A stretch of DNA of 64,000 nt from Pseudomonas yangonensis (GTDB taxonomy: Bacteria > Pseudomonadota > Gammaproteobacteria > Pseudomonadales > Pseudomonadaceae). Of this stretch, positions 35,909 to 48,661 are shown piece by piece. Under the pieces are notes generated by a model. The model had not been told where the DNA came from, searched no databases, and saw nothing but the letters and a program-made list of their open reading frames with translations. Each line of letters begins with the position of its first letter. Position 1 is the stretch's first letter. The DNA lies in assembly GCF_009932725.1 (NCBI RefSeq), contig NZ_BLJU01000004.1:28902-92901 (forward strand), read 5' to 3'. Both the position numbers and the translations under genes were made by a program.

Positions 35909-37177
35909 ATGAACGCTATTACCCGCCTCGCTACCGCCGTTTCTCTCGCCTCTCTGTTTTCCTTCACTGCGCAGGCCGCCGACTCCAAAGGTACGGTGGA
36001 AGTGGTGCATTGGTGGACGTCCGGCGGCGAGGCTGCTGCGGTCAAGGTCCTGCGTGACCTGGTCGAGAAGGATGGTTTCACCTGGAAGGACGGTGCGGTA
36101 GCCGGTGGTGCCGGTTCCGCCGCCATGACGGTATTGAAGACCCGCGTGGTGTCCGGCAACCCGCCGGGGGCAGCGCAGATCAAGGGCCCCGATCTGCAGG
36201 AGTGGGGTGCGCTGGATCTGCTGGCACCGCTCGATGAAGTGGCTGAGGCCAATGACTGGGATGGCCTGCTGTCGAAGACCGTGTCCAGGACCATGCAGTA
36301 CGACGGCCATTACGTAGCGGTGCCGGTGAACATTCACCGGGTCAACTGGCTGTGGATCAACCCGCAGGTGTTCGAGAAGGCCGGCATCGACAAGGCGCCT
36401 ACCACCCTCGAAGAACTCTACGCCGCCGGTGACAAGCTCAAGGCCGCCGGTTTCATCGCCCTGGCCCACGGAGGCCAGCCCTGGCAGGACAGCACCGTGT
36501 TCGAAGGCCTGGTGCTGAGCATCATGGGCGCCGAGGGCTTTCACAAGGCGTTCGTCGAAAACGACGAAGCGACTCTGACCAGCCCGCAGATGACCGAAGT
36601 GTTCACCGCGCTGAAGAAACTCGCCACTTACATGGACGACAACCGCGCCGGGCGTGACTGGAACCTGGCCACCGCCCAGGTGATCGACGGCAAGGCCGGC
36701 ATGCAGATCATGGGCGACTGGGCCAAGAGCGAATGGACGGCCGCCGGCAAGGTGGCCGGCAAGGACTACCAGTGCGTGCCGATGCCGGGCACCGCCGGCA
36801 GCTACACCTACAACATCGACTCCATGGCCATGTTCAGGCTCAGAAACGAAGGCGACATCGCCGCCCAGCACGCGCTGGCGCGGATCGCCCTGGAACCGGA
36901 ATTCCAGTACGTGTTCAACGAGAACAAGGGCTCGATCCCGGTGCGCTCGGACCTGGACATGAGCAGGTTCGACAGCTGTGCCCAGGCCTCGATGAAGGAT
37001 TTCCAGGAGGCCGACAAGAACGGCAAGCTGGAGCCGAGCATGGCCCACAGCATGGCCACCAACCTCGCCGTGCAGGGCGCCATCTTCGATGTGGTGAGCA
37101 ACTTCATGAGCGAGAAGAACGCCGACCCGAGCAAGGCCGGCGCGCAGATCTACGCGGCGATCAAGGCCGCCCAATAG
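35909..37177 (+). CDS. gltB: Glucose ABC transporter substrate-binding protein
   Basis: Periplasmic sugar-binding protein of 422 residues (extracellular solute-binding family 1) with signal peptide ending FTAQA-AD. The mature part opens [21 protein letters not shown], characteristic of glucose/mannose-binding proteins of Pseudomonas and Thermus. It delivers glucose to the GltFGK membrane complex. It is followed by the permease genes after 116 bp, a gap common after binding-protein genes that are made in excess. Confidence 0.93.
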   Translation: MNAITRLATAVSLASLFSFTAQAADSKGTVEVVHWWTSGGEAAAVKVLRDLVEKDGFTWKDGAVAGGAGSAAMTVLKTRVVSGNPPGAAQIKGPDLQEWGALDLLAPLDEVAEANDWDGLLSKTVSRTMQYDGHYVAVPVNIHRVNWLWINPQVFEKAGIDKAPTTLEELYAAGDKLKAAGFIALAHGGQPWQDSTVFEGLVLSIMGAEGFHKAFVENDEATLTSPQMTEVFTALKKLATYMDDNRAGRDWNLATAQVIDGKAGMQIMGDWAKSEWTAAGKVAGKDYQCVPMPGTAGSYTYNIDSMAMFRLRNEGDIAAQHALARIALEPEFQYVFNENKGSIPVRSDLDMSRFDSCAQASMKDFQEADKNGKLEPSMAHSMATNLAVQGAIFDVVSNFMSEKNADPSKAGAQIYAAIKAAQ

Positions 37178-37293
37178 CGTCTGCGGGCCGGCATTCCCGG
37201 CCCATTTTCCAGATACCGCCTCGCAAGGCAGGGCTTTGGCCCCGCCGGGGCGGCGCTCGGCCCGGATTTCACTTCGCCAACTGGTAAAGCCCG

Positions 37294-38202
37294 ATGAGTG
37301 TCTCCACGCTGATGACCAAGGCCTCACCCCTCGATGCGCTGCAACGCTGGCTGCCCAAGCTGGTGCTGGCACCGAGCATGCTGGTGGTGCTGGTCGGTTT
37401 CTACGGCTACATCCTCTGGACCCTGGTGCTGTCGTTCAGCAACTCCAGCTTCATGCCCAGCTACAAGTGGGTCGGCCTGCAGCAATACATGCGTCTGATG
37501 GACAACGACCGCTGGTGGGTGGCCAGCCAGAACCTGCTGGTGTTCGGCGGCCTGTTCATCGGCATCAGCCTGGTGATCGGCGTATTCCTTGCGGTACTGC
37601 TGGATCAGCGCATTCGCCGCGAAGGCTTCATCCGCACCATTTACCTGTACCCCATGGCGCTGTCGATGATCGTCACCGGCACCGCCTGGAAATGGCTGCT
37701 CAACCCCGGGCTGGGCCTGGACAAGATGCTGCGCGACTGGGGCTGGGAGGGCTTTCGCCTGGACTGGCTGGTGGATCAGGACCGGGTCATCTACTGCCTG
37801 GTGATCGCCGCCGTGTGGCAAGCCTCGGGCTTCGTCATGGCGCTGTTCCTGGCCGGGCTGCGCAGCGTCGATCAGTCGATCATCCGCGCTGCCCAGGTGG
37901 ACGGCGCAGGGTTACCGACCATCTACCTGCGCATCGTCCTGCCGAGCCTGCGTCCGGTGTTCTTCAGCGCGGTGATGATCCTCGCGCACATCGCCATCAA
38001 GAGCTTCGACCTGGTGGCGGCGATGACCGCCGGTGGCCCCGGCTACGCCTCCGACCTGCCGGCGATGTTCATGTACTCCTTCACCTTCAGCCGCGGCCAG
38101 ATGGGGATCGGTTCGGCCAGCGCGATGCTGATGCTGGCCGCCATCCTCACGCTGCTGGTGCCGTATCTCTACTCGGAACTGCGGGGCAAACGCCATGACT
38201 GA
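37294..38202 (+). CDS. gltF: Glucose ABC transporter permease GltF
   Basis: Inner-membrane permease of 302 residues, MalF type, with six membrane helices and the EAA-like loop DQSIIRAAQVDGAGLPTIYLRIVLPSLRP that docks the ATPase. It overlaps the second permease gene by 8 bp. Confidence 0.92.
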   Translation: MSVSTLMTKASPLDALQRWLPKLVLAPSMLVVLVGFYGYILWTLVLSFSNSSFMPSYKWVGLQQYMRLMDNDRWWVASQNLLVFGGLFIGISLVIGVFLAVLLDQRIRREGFIRTIYLYPMALSMIVTGTAWKWLLNPGLGLDKMLRDWGWEGFRLDWLVDQDRVIYCLVIAAVWQASGFVMALFLAGLRSVDQSIIRAAQVDGAGLPTIYLRIVLPSLRPVFFSAVMILAHIAIKSFDLVAAMTAGGPGYASDLPAMFMYSFTFSRGQMGIGSASAMLMLAAILTLLVPYLYSELRGKRHD

Positions 38203-39097
38203 TGCGAGCGTCGCGCCGCGACGAACTGCCGATCACCTTCTGCCCCAGGGAGACGGTGCGAAACGCCGGGTAAGGGCGCTCACTCCCAGTCGCCTGGCGA
38301 TCCACGCCACCCTGCTGTTCGCTGCCGCGCTGTATCTGGTGCCGCTGGTGGTGATGCTGCTGACCAGCATCAAGACGCCCGACGACATTCGCACCGGCAA
38401 CCTGCTGTCCTGGCCCGAGACCGTCACCCTGATCGGCTGGGTCAAGGCCTGGGGCGTGGTCGACGGCTACTTCTGGAACTCGGTGAAGATCGCCGTGCCG
38501 GGCGTGCTGATCTCCACCGCGATCGGTGCGCTGAATGGCTACGTGCTGTCAATGTGGCGTTTTCGAGGGTCGCAGCTGTTCTTCGGGCTGTTGCTGTTCG
38601 GCTGCTTCCTGCCGTTCCAGACCGTGCTCCTGCCAGCCTCGTTCACGCTCGGCAAGCTGGGCCTGGCCAACACCACCACGGGGCTGGTGCTGGTGCACGT
38701 AGTCTACGGCATCGCCTTCACCACGCTGTTCTTTCGCAACTACTACGTCACCGTGCCCGAAGCGCTGGTGCGGGCGGCGCGGCTCGACGGCGCCGGCTTC
38801 TTCACCATCTTCGGGCGCATTCTGCTGCCGATGTCGGTGCCGATCATCATGGTTTGCATGATCTGGCAGTTCACCCAGATCTGGAACGACTTCCTGTTCG
38901 GCGTGGTGTTCGCCAGTGGCGATGCGCAGCCGATCACCGTGGCGCTGAACAACCTGGTCAACACCAGCACCGGCGCCAAGGAATACAACGTCGACATGGC
39001 CGCCGCGATGATCGCCGGGCTGCCGACGCTGCTGGTGTACATCGTCGCGGGCAAATATTTCCTGCGTGGCCTCACGGCCGGTGCGGTCAAAGGCTGA
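38195..39097 (+). CDS. gltG: Glucose ABC transporter permease GltG
   Basis: Second permease, MalG type, 300 residues and six membrane helices. The ATPase-docking loop reads PEALVRAARLDGAGFFTIFGRILLPMSVP. It pairs with GltF to form the channel. The first 45 residues are cytoplasmic and basic. Confidence 0.92.
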   Translation: MTDASVAPRRTADHLLPQGDGAKRRVRALTPSRLAIHATLLFAAALYLVPLVVMLLTSIKTPDDIRTGNLLSWPETVTLIGWVKAWGVVDGYFWNSVKIAVPGVLISTAIGALNGYVLSMWRFRGSQLFFGLLLFGCFLPFQTVLLPASFTLGKLGLANTTTGLVLVHVVYGIAFTTLFFRNYYVTVPEALVRAARLDGAGFFTIFGRILLPMSVPIIMVCMIWQFTQIWNDFLFGVVFASGDAQPITVALNNLVNTSTGAKEYNVDMAAAMIAGLPTLLVYIVAGKYFLRGLTAGAVKG

Positions 39098-39126
39098 CAC
39101 CCACGCCTTCATCTGTGGAGAAGTAA

Positions 39127-40293
39127 ATGGCAACGCTCGAACTGTGCAATGTCAACAAGTCCTACGGCAGCGGCTTGCCGGATACCTTGAAGAACATCGA
39201 GTTGTCGATCGACTCCGGCGAGTTCCTGATCCTGGTCGGCCCGTCCGGTTGCGGCAAGTCCACCCTGATGAACTGCATTGCCGGGCTGGAGGACATCAGC
39301 GGTGGCGCGATCCTTGTCGATGGTGCCGACATCAGCGGCATGAGCCCCAAGGATCGCGACATCGCCATGGTGTTTCAGTCCTACGCGCTGTACCCGACCA
39401 TGAACGTGCGTGACAACATCGCCTTCGGCCTGAAAATGCGCAAGATGGCGCCAGCCGACATCGACGAGGAAGTGGCGCGGGTGGCCCGGTTGCTGCAGAT
39501 CGAGCACCTGCTGCAGCGCAAGCCCGGCCAGCTCTCCGGTGGCCAGCAGCAGCGCGTGGCCATGGGCCGGGCGTTGGCGCGGCGGCCGAAGATCTACCTG
39601 TTCGACGAACCGCTGTCGAACCTTGACGCCAAGCTGCGCGTGGAAATGCGCACCGAAATCAAGCTGATGCACCAGCGTCTGAAGACCACCACGGTGTACG
39701 TCACCCACGACCAGATCGAGGCCATGACCCTCGGCGACAAGGTGGCGGTGATGAAGGACGGCATCATCCAGCAGTTCGGCACGCCGCAGCAGATCTACAA
39801 CGACCCGGCCAATCTGTTCGTGGCGAGCTTCATCGGCTCGCCGCCGATGAACTTCATTCCCGTGCAGCTGCAACGCCGCGATGGCCAATGCTGGGCTGCA
39901 CTCAACTCGACGCTCGGCATTGCTGGCCAGGCGCGCTGCGAACTGCCGCTGGGCGACATGGCGCAGGGCCTGGAGAACCGCGAGGTGATCCTTGGCATTC
40001 GCCCCGAACAGATCCAGCTGGCAGGCGAGGGGGCTGACGAGGCGCCGAGCATCTGCGCCGAAGTGGAGATCACCGAGCCCACCGGTCCGGACACCCTGGT
40101 GTTCGTCAATCTGAACCAGACCAAGGTCTGCTGCCGGCTGGCACCTGACGTGCTGCCCCAGGTCGGTGCCAGCCTGTCGCTGCGCTTCGAGCCGAGTCGG
40201 GTGCTGCTGTTCGATGCCCAGAGCGGCGAGCGCCTGCTGGCAAAAAAGCGCGTGGCCACTGACAACAAGGTGGCGCAATTGAAGCGAGGTTAG
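39127..40293 (+). CDS. gltK: Glucose ABC transporter ATPase GltK
   Basis: ATP-binding subunit of 388 residues, MalK/UgpC type. Walker A is GPSGCGKST, the signature is [15 protein letters not shown], Walker B is [16 protein letters not shown] and the switch His is in [10 protein letters not shown]. The C-terminal third is a TOBE/regulatory domain. It powers GltFG. It starts 29 bp after gltG with GGAG in front of the start codon. Confidence 0.94.
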   Translation: MATLELCNVNKSYGSGLPDTLKNIELSIDSGEFLILVGPSGCGKSTLMNCIAGLEDISGGAILVDGADISGMSPKDRDIAMVFQSYALYPTMNVRDNIAFGLKMRKMAPADIDEEVARVARLLQIEHLLQRKPGQLSGGQQQRVAMGRALARRPKIYLFDEPLSNLDAKLRVEMRTEIKLMHQRLKTTTVYVTHDQIEAMTLGDKVAVMKDGIIQQFGTPQQIYNDPANLFVASFIGSPPMNFIPVQLQRRDGQCWAALNSTLGIAGQARCELPLGDMAQGLENREVILGIRPEQIQLAGEGADEAPSICAEVEITEPTGPDTLVFVNLNQTKVCCRLAPDVLPQVGASLSLRFEPSRVLLFDAQSGERLLAKKRVATDNKVAQLKRG

Positions 40294-40407
40294 CCATATG
40301 GCTCGGGTGCCGGGGCTGCCCAACCGATCTCCCCTGCATGCATCCGGGCTACGGCACCTCAAGAGAACGAAGTACCGTCGCTGCGGCGGTGATCCGCAGC
40401 ATCGCTC

Positions 40408-41669
<1,262 letters not shown>

Positions 41670-41691
41670 CCAGTCGGTAGGGTGAATCTCG

Positions 41692-41715
41692 CTCCACCGT
41701 TCCACCGTTCCACCG
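41692..41715 (+). repeat. Short tandem repeat, about three TTCCACCG units
   Basis: CTCCACCG-TTCCACCG-TTCCACCG directly after the oprB stop; a small local expansion of an 8-bp unit. Confidence 0.7.
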
Positions 41716-41756
41716 TGGGTGTCAGGTGGTGGATGAGAAGCGCACTGCGCTGGACT

Positions 41757-41815
41757 GTAGCCCGGATGCAATCCGGGGCGACCCTTGCTCCGGCTGCCGG
41801 ATTCATCCGGGCTAC
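41757..41815. repeat. REP pair, GTAGCCCGGAT family
   Basis: GTAGCCCGGATGCAATCCGGGG and the inverted CCGGATTCATCCGGGCTAC between the convergent oprB and MocR genes. Confidence 0.85.
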
Positions 41816-41849
41816 GACAGTACGTAAGGCGCGCCGTGCGCGCCAGGCG

Positions 41850-43262
41850 TCAGAGCAATCCCGCCACCAGGCGCCCGAGCACTTCCATGGCCTGTTCACT
41901 GCGCGGGCTCCAGGGGTGGCCGTAGTTCAGCCGTGCGCAGTGACGAAAGCCCTGACTGGCGGAGAAGATCGGCCCCGGTGCCAGGCTGATGCCCTGAGCC
42001 AGCGCCAGGCGCAGCAGTTGCAACGAGTCCAGGCGCTCGGGAAATTCGAACCATAGGAAGTAGCCGCCCGAAGGACGCGTGACCCGCGTGCTGGCGGGAA
42101 AGTGCCGGGCGGCAGAGGCGAGCATGGCGCTCTGCTGCATTTCCAGGGCGTGGCGCAGCTTGCGCAGGTGGCGGTCGTAGCCGCCGTGCTGCAGGTAGTC
42201 GGCCAGCGCCGCCTGGGCCGGCACCGAAGGGGATATGGTGGTCATCAGCTTGAGCCGGGCGATCTGCTCGGCATAGCGCCCGCCGGCCACCCAACCGATG
42301 CGGTAGCCCGGCGCCAGGCTCTTGGAGAAGGAGCTGCAATGCATCACCAGCCCGTCACGGTCGAAGCTCTTCACCGGCTTGGGCGGGTGGCTGCCGAAGT
42401 ACAGCTCGGCATAGACGTCGTCTTCGATCAACGGCACCTGATGCTCAACCAGCAGGTCGTACAGCGCCTGTTTCTTGGCCTCGCTCATGCTCGCGCCCAG
42501 CGGGTTCTGCAGACTGCTCATGAACCAGCAGGCCTTGATCGGCAGTTGCCCGAGGCTGTCGGACAGGGCAGCCAGGTCGATGCCCTCGCGCGGATGCACG
42601 GGGATTTCCACCGCCTTGAGCTGCAACCGCTCCAGCACCTGCAGGCAGGCGTAGAAGGTTGGCGACTCGATGGCCACCAGGTCGCCCGGCTGGGTCACGC
42701 ACTGCAGGCAGAGGTTGAGCGCCTCCATGGCGCCGTTGCTGATCACCAGCTCCTCCATCGGCAGCATCACGCCACTGACCATGTAGCGCAGGGCGATTTG
42801 CCGGCGCAGGTCGGCGTTACCGGCGGTCATGTCGGCGATGATCTCGTGCGGCGAGAGCATGCGCAGGGCGTGCGCCATGCTCTTGGCCAGGCGCGGCAGG
42901 GGAAACAGGTCGGGGCTGGGGAAGGCCGAGCCGAAGGGGACGGTGTGCGGGTCCTTGAGCGAGGCGAGTACCGAGAACACCAGCTCGCTGACGTCCACCT
43001 CGGTGGTTTGCGCCGCGTGGGTGGTCAGCTCCGGCTCGTGCAGCGGACGCTTGGCGTGTTCACGCACGAAATAACCCGAGCGTGCGCGTGCCTGGATCAG
43101 GCCGCGGTCTTCCAACAGGTAGTAGGCCTGGAACACGGTGGACGGGCTGACCCCGTAGGTACGGCTGGCGTGGCGCACCGAGGGCACCTTCTCGCCGGGG
43201 CCGAGCACACCGGTGCGGATCAGCTCGGCGATCTCGTCGGCGAATTTTTCGTAGCGCTTCAT
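41850..43262 (-). CDS. MocR-type GntR/aminotransferase transcription regulator
   Basis: Fusion of an N-terminal GntR winged helix (EKVPSVRHASRTYGVSPSTVFQAYYLLEDRGLI) and a C-terminal fold-type I aminotransferase domain that binds pyridoxal phosphate through the Lys in SSFSKSLAPGYRIGW; 470 residues. Such regulators sense amino acids or vitamin B6 compounds. The start at 43262 (MKRYEKFADEIAELI) has AGGACAGG just before it; longer in-frame starts add low-complexity sequence only. No obvious divergent target; the neighbour across the REP region is ccoG. Confidence 0.9.
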   Translation of the reverse strand: MKRYEKFADEIAELIRTGVLGPGEKVPSVRHASRTYGVSPSTVFQAYYLLEDRGLIQARARSGYFVREHAKRPLHEPELTTHAAQTTEVDVSELVFSVLASLKDPHTVPFGSAFPSPDLFPLPRLAKSMAHALRMLSPHEIIADMTAGNADLRRQIALRYMVSGVMLPMEELVISNGAMEALNLCLQCVTQPGDLVAIESPTFYACLQVLERLQLKAVEIPVHPREGIDLAALSDSLGQLPIKACWFMSSLQNPLGASMSEAKKQALYDLLVEHQVPLIEDDVYAELYFGSHPPKPVKSFDRDGLVMHCSSFSKSLAPGYRIGWVAGGRYAEQIARLKLMTTISPSVPAQAALADYLQHGGYDRHLRKLRHALEMQQSAMLASAARHFPASTRVTRPSGGYFLWFEFPERLDSLQLLRLALAQGISLAPGPIFSASQGFRHCARLNYGHPWSPRSEQAMEVLGRLVAGLL

Positions 43263-43366
43263 CCTGTCCTGATTCACCGAGGTAAAGAGGGGAGGTGAAT
43301 ACTTTACGGGGTGAGCGGCAGACATGGCAGGGTCTCGTGAAGGGGCGCACATCGGTTGTGGCAACC

Positions 43367-43426
43367 GTAGCCCGGATGCAATCCGGGGACGTATCTCGAA
43401 CCGCCCCCGGATTGCATCCGGGCTAC
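43367..43426. repeat. REP pair, GTAGCCCGGAT family
   Basis: GTAGCCCGGATGCAATCCGGGG and CCCCCGGATTGCATCCGGGCTAC, an almost perfect inverted pair. Confidence 0.88.
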
Positions 43427-43441
43427 GCGATTCGCCGCGGG

Positions 43442-43497
43442 GCGCGGCTCCTACAGGAATGTGGCAGAACCTGTAGGAGCCCCGACTCGGGGCGAAG
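43442..43497. repeat. Second REP type, GGCTCCTACAGG / CCTGTAGGAGCC
   Basis: Inverted GCGGCTCCTACAGG and CCTGTAGGAGCCCCG directly behind the first REP pair and before the ccoG stop; may also act as the ccoG terminator. Confidence 0.75.
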
Positions 43498-43499
43498 CT

Positions 43500-44912
43500 T
43501 TAGCGCAGCGGCGCGAGGAAGGTGCTCTGGGTGCTGACGTGGCTCTGCGAGTCGGCCTGGTCACGTACCTCGAAGCGGATGGTTTGCGGGCCGGCAGCGT
43601 TGTGCGAGGCCGTCAGTGCGACGCTGACCGGCAGATCGCGAATCTCCCCCGGTGCCAGGTTCAGCGTGCGCGGACCGTGCAGTTCGAAGTCGCCGGCATC
43701 GACCAGCTCGATGGCATAGCTGCGCGCTTGTTGGGTCTTGTTGATGATCTTCAGGCTGTAGATGTTCTCGATCTGGCCCAGCGAGTTCTCGCGGAACAGA
43801 CCACGGTCGCGGGTCACGTCCAGGGAGATCAGCGGGCGTTCGGCCAGCGCCCAGGCGAAGGCGCCTATCATCACCGCCAGCATTGCCGCGTAGCCGATCA
43901 GGCGTGGGCGCAGCCAGTGGGTCTTGCCGCCGGCCAGTTCACGTTCCGAGCTGTAACGCACCAGGCCACGCTCATAGCCGAGCTTGTCCATGACACTGTC
44001 GCAGGCGTCGATGCAGGCGCCGCAGCTGAGGCAGTCGAGTTGCAGGCCATCACGAATATCGATGCCGGTGGGGCAGACCTGTACGCAGATGGTGCAGTCG
44101 ATGCAGTCGCCCAGACCTTCGGCCTTGTAGTCGGCGTCCTTGCGGCGCGGGCCGCGGGTTTCGCCACGGGCAGCGTCGTAGGAGATGATCAGCGTATCGC
44201 TGTCGAACATCACGCTCTGGAAGCGCGAGTAGGGGCACATGTCGCGGCATACCTTCTCACGCAGCCAGCCGGCGTTGATGTAGGTGGCAGCAGTGAAGAA
44301 CAGCACCCAGAACGCCGTGGTGGCACCGACTTCGAAGGTGGCCAGGTCGAGCGTCAGTTGGCGAATCGGAGTGAAGTAGCCGACGAAGGCCAGCGCGGTG
44401 ACCAGGCTGACCGCCAGCCACAGGCCGTGCTTGGCGCTGCGCCGGGCCAGTTTCTGCAGCGACCAGGGCGCGGCATCGAGCTTGATGCGCTGGCCGCGGT
44501 CGCCTTCGGTGATCTGCTCCACGCGCATGAACACCCAGGTCCACACGCTCTGTGGGCAGGCGTAACCGCACCAGACGCGACCGGCCAGCACGGTGATGAA
44601 GAACAGGCCGAAGGCGGCGATGATCAGAATCGCCGAGAGCAGGATGAAATCCTGCGGCCAGAAGGTCGCGCCGAAGATATGGAACTGGCGATTGTCCAGA
44701 TCCCAGAGCACGGCCTGGCGGCCATTCCAGTCGATCCAGGCGGTGCCGAAGAACAGCAGAAACAGCAGACCGGCACCGAGCAGGCGCAGGTTGCGAAAGC
44801 GCCCGGTGAAGCTGCGCGTGTGGATCGGGCCGCCGGCCTGGGCCGGTGTCAGGCGTATGGGTCTGGCGGGGTCGATGGTCTCGACGGCTCGCACGGGGAT
44901 CAGTTCGGTCAT
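43500..44912 (-). CDS. ccoG: Cytochrome c oxidase accessory protein CcoG
   Basis: Membrane iron-sulphur protein of 470 residues (RdxA/FixG family) needed for cbb3 oxidase assembly, where it reduces copper. It has several membrane helices, the NapH/CcoG motif GRVWCGYACPQSVWTW, the CRDMCPYSRFQ motif, and two 4Fe-4S ferredoxin motifs CIDCTICVQVCP and CLSCGACIDACD; the C-terminus is an immunoglobulin-like periplasmic domain. It stands alone here, not next to a ccoNOP operon, and may support the oxidase with CcoN4. Confidence 0.93.
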   Translation of the reverse strand: MTELIPVRAVETIDPARPIRLTPAQAGGPIHTRSFTGRFRNLRLLGAGLLFLLFFGTAWIDWNGRQAVLWDLDNRQFHIFGATFWPQDFILLSAILIIAAFGLFFITVLAGRVWCGYACPQSVWTWVFMRVEQITEGDRGQRIKLDAAPWSLQKLARRSAKHGLWLAVSLVTALAFVGYFTPIRQLTLDLATFEVGATTAFWVLFFTAATYINAGWLREKVCRDMCPYSRFQSVMFDSDTLIISYDAARGETRGPRRKDADYKAEGLGDCIDCTICVQVCPTGIDIRDGLQLDCLSCGACIDACDSVMDKLGYERGLVRYSSERELAGGKTHWLRPRLIGYAAMLAVMIGAFAWALAERPLISLDVTRDRGLFRENSLGQIENIYSLKIINKTQQARSYAIELVDAGDFELHGPRTLNLAPGEIRDLPVSVALTASHNAAGPQTIRFEVRDQADSQSHVSTQSTFLAPLR

Positions 44913-45252
44913 GGTATTGCCCTCATCAGGCGTTTATCAGGCTGGCGCCATGATCCGAGGGCAACTGATCGCAAAACAGACTCAGGTTTTCGATAAAAAA
45001 GCGGATCAGATGATTGCGGCAAGCGCCGACTCAAGGCCCATGCAGATCACCGAGCCCCGTCCTGTCTGGTGTCTAGCGCCTCATGCCGAGCGATACGCTG
45101 ACAAGGCTGCGACATCGCGCCGCGCCAAACAGAGCCCTGTATCGCCGACTGCCGCTTTTCTCTGATCCGCTTTTTTAGAGCTTTTCTGGCGCTGTTTTCA
45201 GTGCACGCCTGGCAGGCATAGTCGACGCCCCGTGATCAGGAGGCATGCCGGC
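44913..45252. other. Divergent region of ccoG and the sulphite reductase operon
   Basis: 340 bp without a coding gene. It is dominated by the long inverted repeat at 44994-45177 and contains the octamer CGCCGACT twice (45024-45031 and 45143-45150). The strings around it must hold the promoters of both genes. Confidence 0.6.
44994..45177. repeat. Long inverted repeat before the sulphite/nitrite reductase gene
   Basis: The left arm TAAAAAAGCGGATCAGA (44994-45010) is the exact reverse complement of TCTGATCCGCTTTTTTA (45161-45177). After a 5-by-5 mismatch the pairing resumes with GCGGCA / TGCCGC. The arms enclose about 128 nt. On the + strand the right arm ends in T6, so the structure could be a long-range terminator-like hairpin in the leader, or the ends of a small MITE-like element; no target duplication was seen. 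Confidence 0.6.
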
Positions 45253-46916
<1,664 letters not shown>

Positions 46917-46920
<4 letters not shown>

Positions 46921-47438
46921 ACAATCTGATCCGTCTGATCGAGGGCCAGGCCTGCATCGTCACTGACGATCCCTGGCAACTGCATGAGGCCGACCAGGGC
47001 GAGCCGCTGATCCTGCCACTGGCGGCCTGGCGTGAGCGACAGCCCGTGGAGGTGCTGGAGGGCAGGGCGATGAGCGCCGATGCTCTGCTGCTGCAGGTGG
47101 ATGACGAGCCGCAAGCGCTGCAGCCGTTTCTCGCCAGCCTGCCGCTGATCGCCATCGAATTTCCCAGCTTCCGCGATGGCCGCGGCTACAGCCAGGCCTA
47201 CCTGCTGCGTACCCGACTGGGTTGGCGTGGCGAGTTGCGTGCCGTCGGCGACGTACTGCGCGACCAGCTGGCGCACATGCGCCAATGCGGCTTCGATGCC
47301 TTCGCCGTGCGCGCCGATAAATCGGTCGAGGATGCAATCAAGGGGCTGCAAGGGCTCAGTGTGTTGTATGGTCGTTCGGTTATCGAGCCGCGTCCGCTGT
47401 TTCGCCGGGGACGCCAGAAGGAGGAATCGAAATCATGA
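46917..47438 (+). CDS. DUF934 protein, partner of CysI
   Basis: Protein of 173 residues of the DUF934 family, which almost always follows cysI in betaproteobacteria and Pseudomonas. Visible conserved parts are IEFPSFRDGRGYSQAYLLRTRLGW and GELRAVGDVLRDQLAHMRQCGFDAFAVR. It probably provides a function in sulphite reduction, such as electron delivery or assembly, but no cofactor motif is seen. Overlaps of 4 bp on both sides tie it to cysI and to the lrgA-like gene. Confidence 0.88.
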
Positions 47439-47788
47439 TGGTGCGTGGCCTGTTCTGGCTGGTACTGCTGCAGTTGTTCGGCGTGGCCCTCAACCACTGG
47501 CTGCTACCGATGCTGCCGGCGTCCATCATCGGTCTGCTGTTGCTCTCGGTCTGGCTGATGTGGCGCGGCGCCCTGCCGGAGCCGCTGCAGCAGGCTGCCG
47601 GCGGTTTGCTGCCGTATCTGCCGCTGCTGCTGGCCGTGCCGGCCTCGGGCATCATGACCAGCAGCGATTTGCTGCTTGGTGAACTGCCAGTGATCGCCAC
47701 GGCGCTGGTGCTGTCGTTGCTGGTGACCGTACCGTTCTGCGGCTGGCTGCTGCAGACACTGATTCGCCGTCAGGAGCGCAAGGGATGA
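47435..47788 (+). CDS. LrgA/CidA-family membrane protein
   Basis: Small holin-like protein of 117 residues with four membrane helices, including LNHWLLPMLPASIIGLLLLSVWL and the LLPYLPLLLAVPASGIM stretch typical of LrgA/CidA. These proteins work with LrgB/CidB and affect murein hydrolase export, autolysis and by-product transport. AAGGAGG precedes the start. Its start overlaps the DUF934 stop and its stop overlaps the lrgB start. Confidence 0.9.
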   Translation: MMVRGLFWLVLLQLFGVALNHWLLPMLPASIIGLLLLSVWLMWRGALPEPLQQAAGGLLPYLPLLLAVPASGIMTSSDLLLGELPVIATALVLSLLVTVPFCGWLLQTLIRRQERKG

Positions 47789-48468
47789 CGCTGCTGACTC
47801 ACCATCCGCTGTTTGCCATCGCCCTGACCCTGGCCGCCTTTCTGATCGCCGCCTGGCTCTACCGCCGCAGCGGCTGGCTGGTGCTGCAGCCGGTGCTGGT
47901 GTCGGTGACGCTGATCGTCACCACCCTGCTGCTGTGTGGGGTCGATTACGCCACCTACCGCGCCGGTGCCGAGCCCGTCGCCTGGCTGCTGGGACCGGCC
48001 ACCGTAGCCCTGGCGGTCCCGCTGCAACACAACATCAGGCGCATCCGTCAGTTGTTCTGGCCGGTGCTGATCACTCTTGCCGCCGGCGGCGTATTGTCGG
48101 TGGCATTGACCCTGGCCATCGGCTGGGCATTGGGCGCCGACTGGAGCGTGGTGATGAGCCTGGCGCCGAAGTTCGTGACCATGCCGATTGCCATGCCGGT
48201 AGCGGAGCAGATCGGCGGCGTCGCTTCCCTGGCCGCGGTGATGGTGATGCTCACCGGGGTGATCGGCACGGCCATGGGGCCGCTGCTGCTGCGCTGGGCA
48301 AAGGTGGATCACCCGGCCGCCCGTGGCCTGAGTTATGGCATCAATGCCCACGCCATCGGCACCGCTCATGCCCTGCAGGAAGGCGAGGAGTGTGGCGCAT
48401 TTGCGGCTCTGGGCATGAGCCTGATGGGCATCGGCACCGCCTTGCTGCTGCCGCTGCTGCTGGCCTGA
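47785..48468 (+). CDS. LrgB/CidB-family membrane protein
   Basis: Membrane protein of 227 residues with about seven hydrophobic segments and the LrgB core LAPKFVTMPIAMPVAEQIGG, MVMLTGVIGTAMGPLLL and GINAHAIGTAHALQEGEECGAFAALGMSLMGIGTALLLP. Together with the LrgA-like protein it forms a membrane unit implicated in autolysis control or carboxylate transport. A terminator follows. Confidence 0.92.
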   Translation: MTLLTHHPLFAIALTLAAFLIAAWLYRRSGWLVLQPVLVSVTLIVTTLLLCGVDYATYRAGAEPVAWLLGPATVALAVPLQHNIRRIRQLFWPVLITLAAGGVLSVALTLAIGWALGADWSVVMSLAPKFVTMPIAMPVAEQIGGVASLAAVMVMLTGVIGTAMGPLLLRWAKVDHPAARGLSYGINAHAIGTAHALQEGEECGAFAALGMSLMGIGTALLLPLLLA

Positions 48469-48550
48469 GCCGGGCGCAATCCCGCCACGCCTGCGGCCGA
48501 GCCGGATCCGACTGCCGTGACCCTGTACGGCGTTTATGCGTGAAACGTGA

Positions 48551-48584
48551 ACCCGTCCTGTGTTATGCGCAGGGCGGGTTTTCT
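48551..48584 (+). terminator. Terminator after the cysI-lrgB chain
   Basis: Stem ACCCGTCCTG / CAGGGCGGGT with one G-T pair and a 9-nt loop, followed by TTTCTTTTT. Confidence 0.8.
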
Positions 48585-48661
48585 TTTTCAGGCCAGGCGT
48601 TTATGTTGCCGCGCAAGCGGGCCTACAGCCCGCTTCATCATCATGGATGGATAGGGCGAAT

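Noticed and set aside
41692..41715. Phase-variation repeat
   Set aside because: Only about three 8-bp units lie outside any coding gene and downstream of oprB, too few and badly placed for phase switching.
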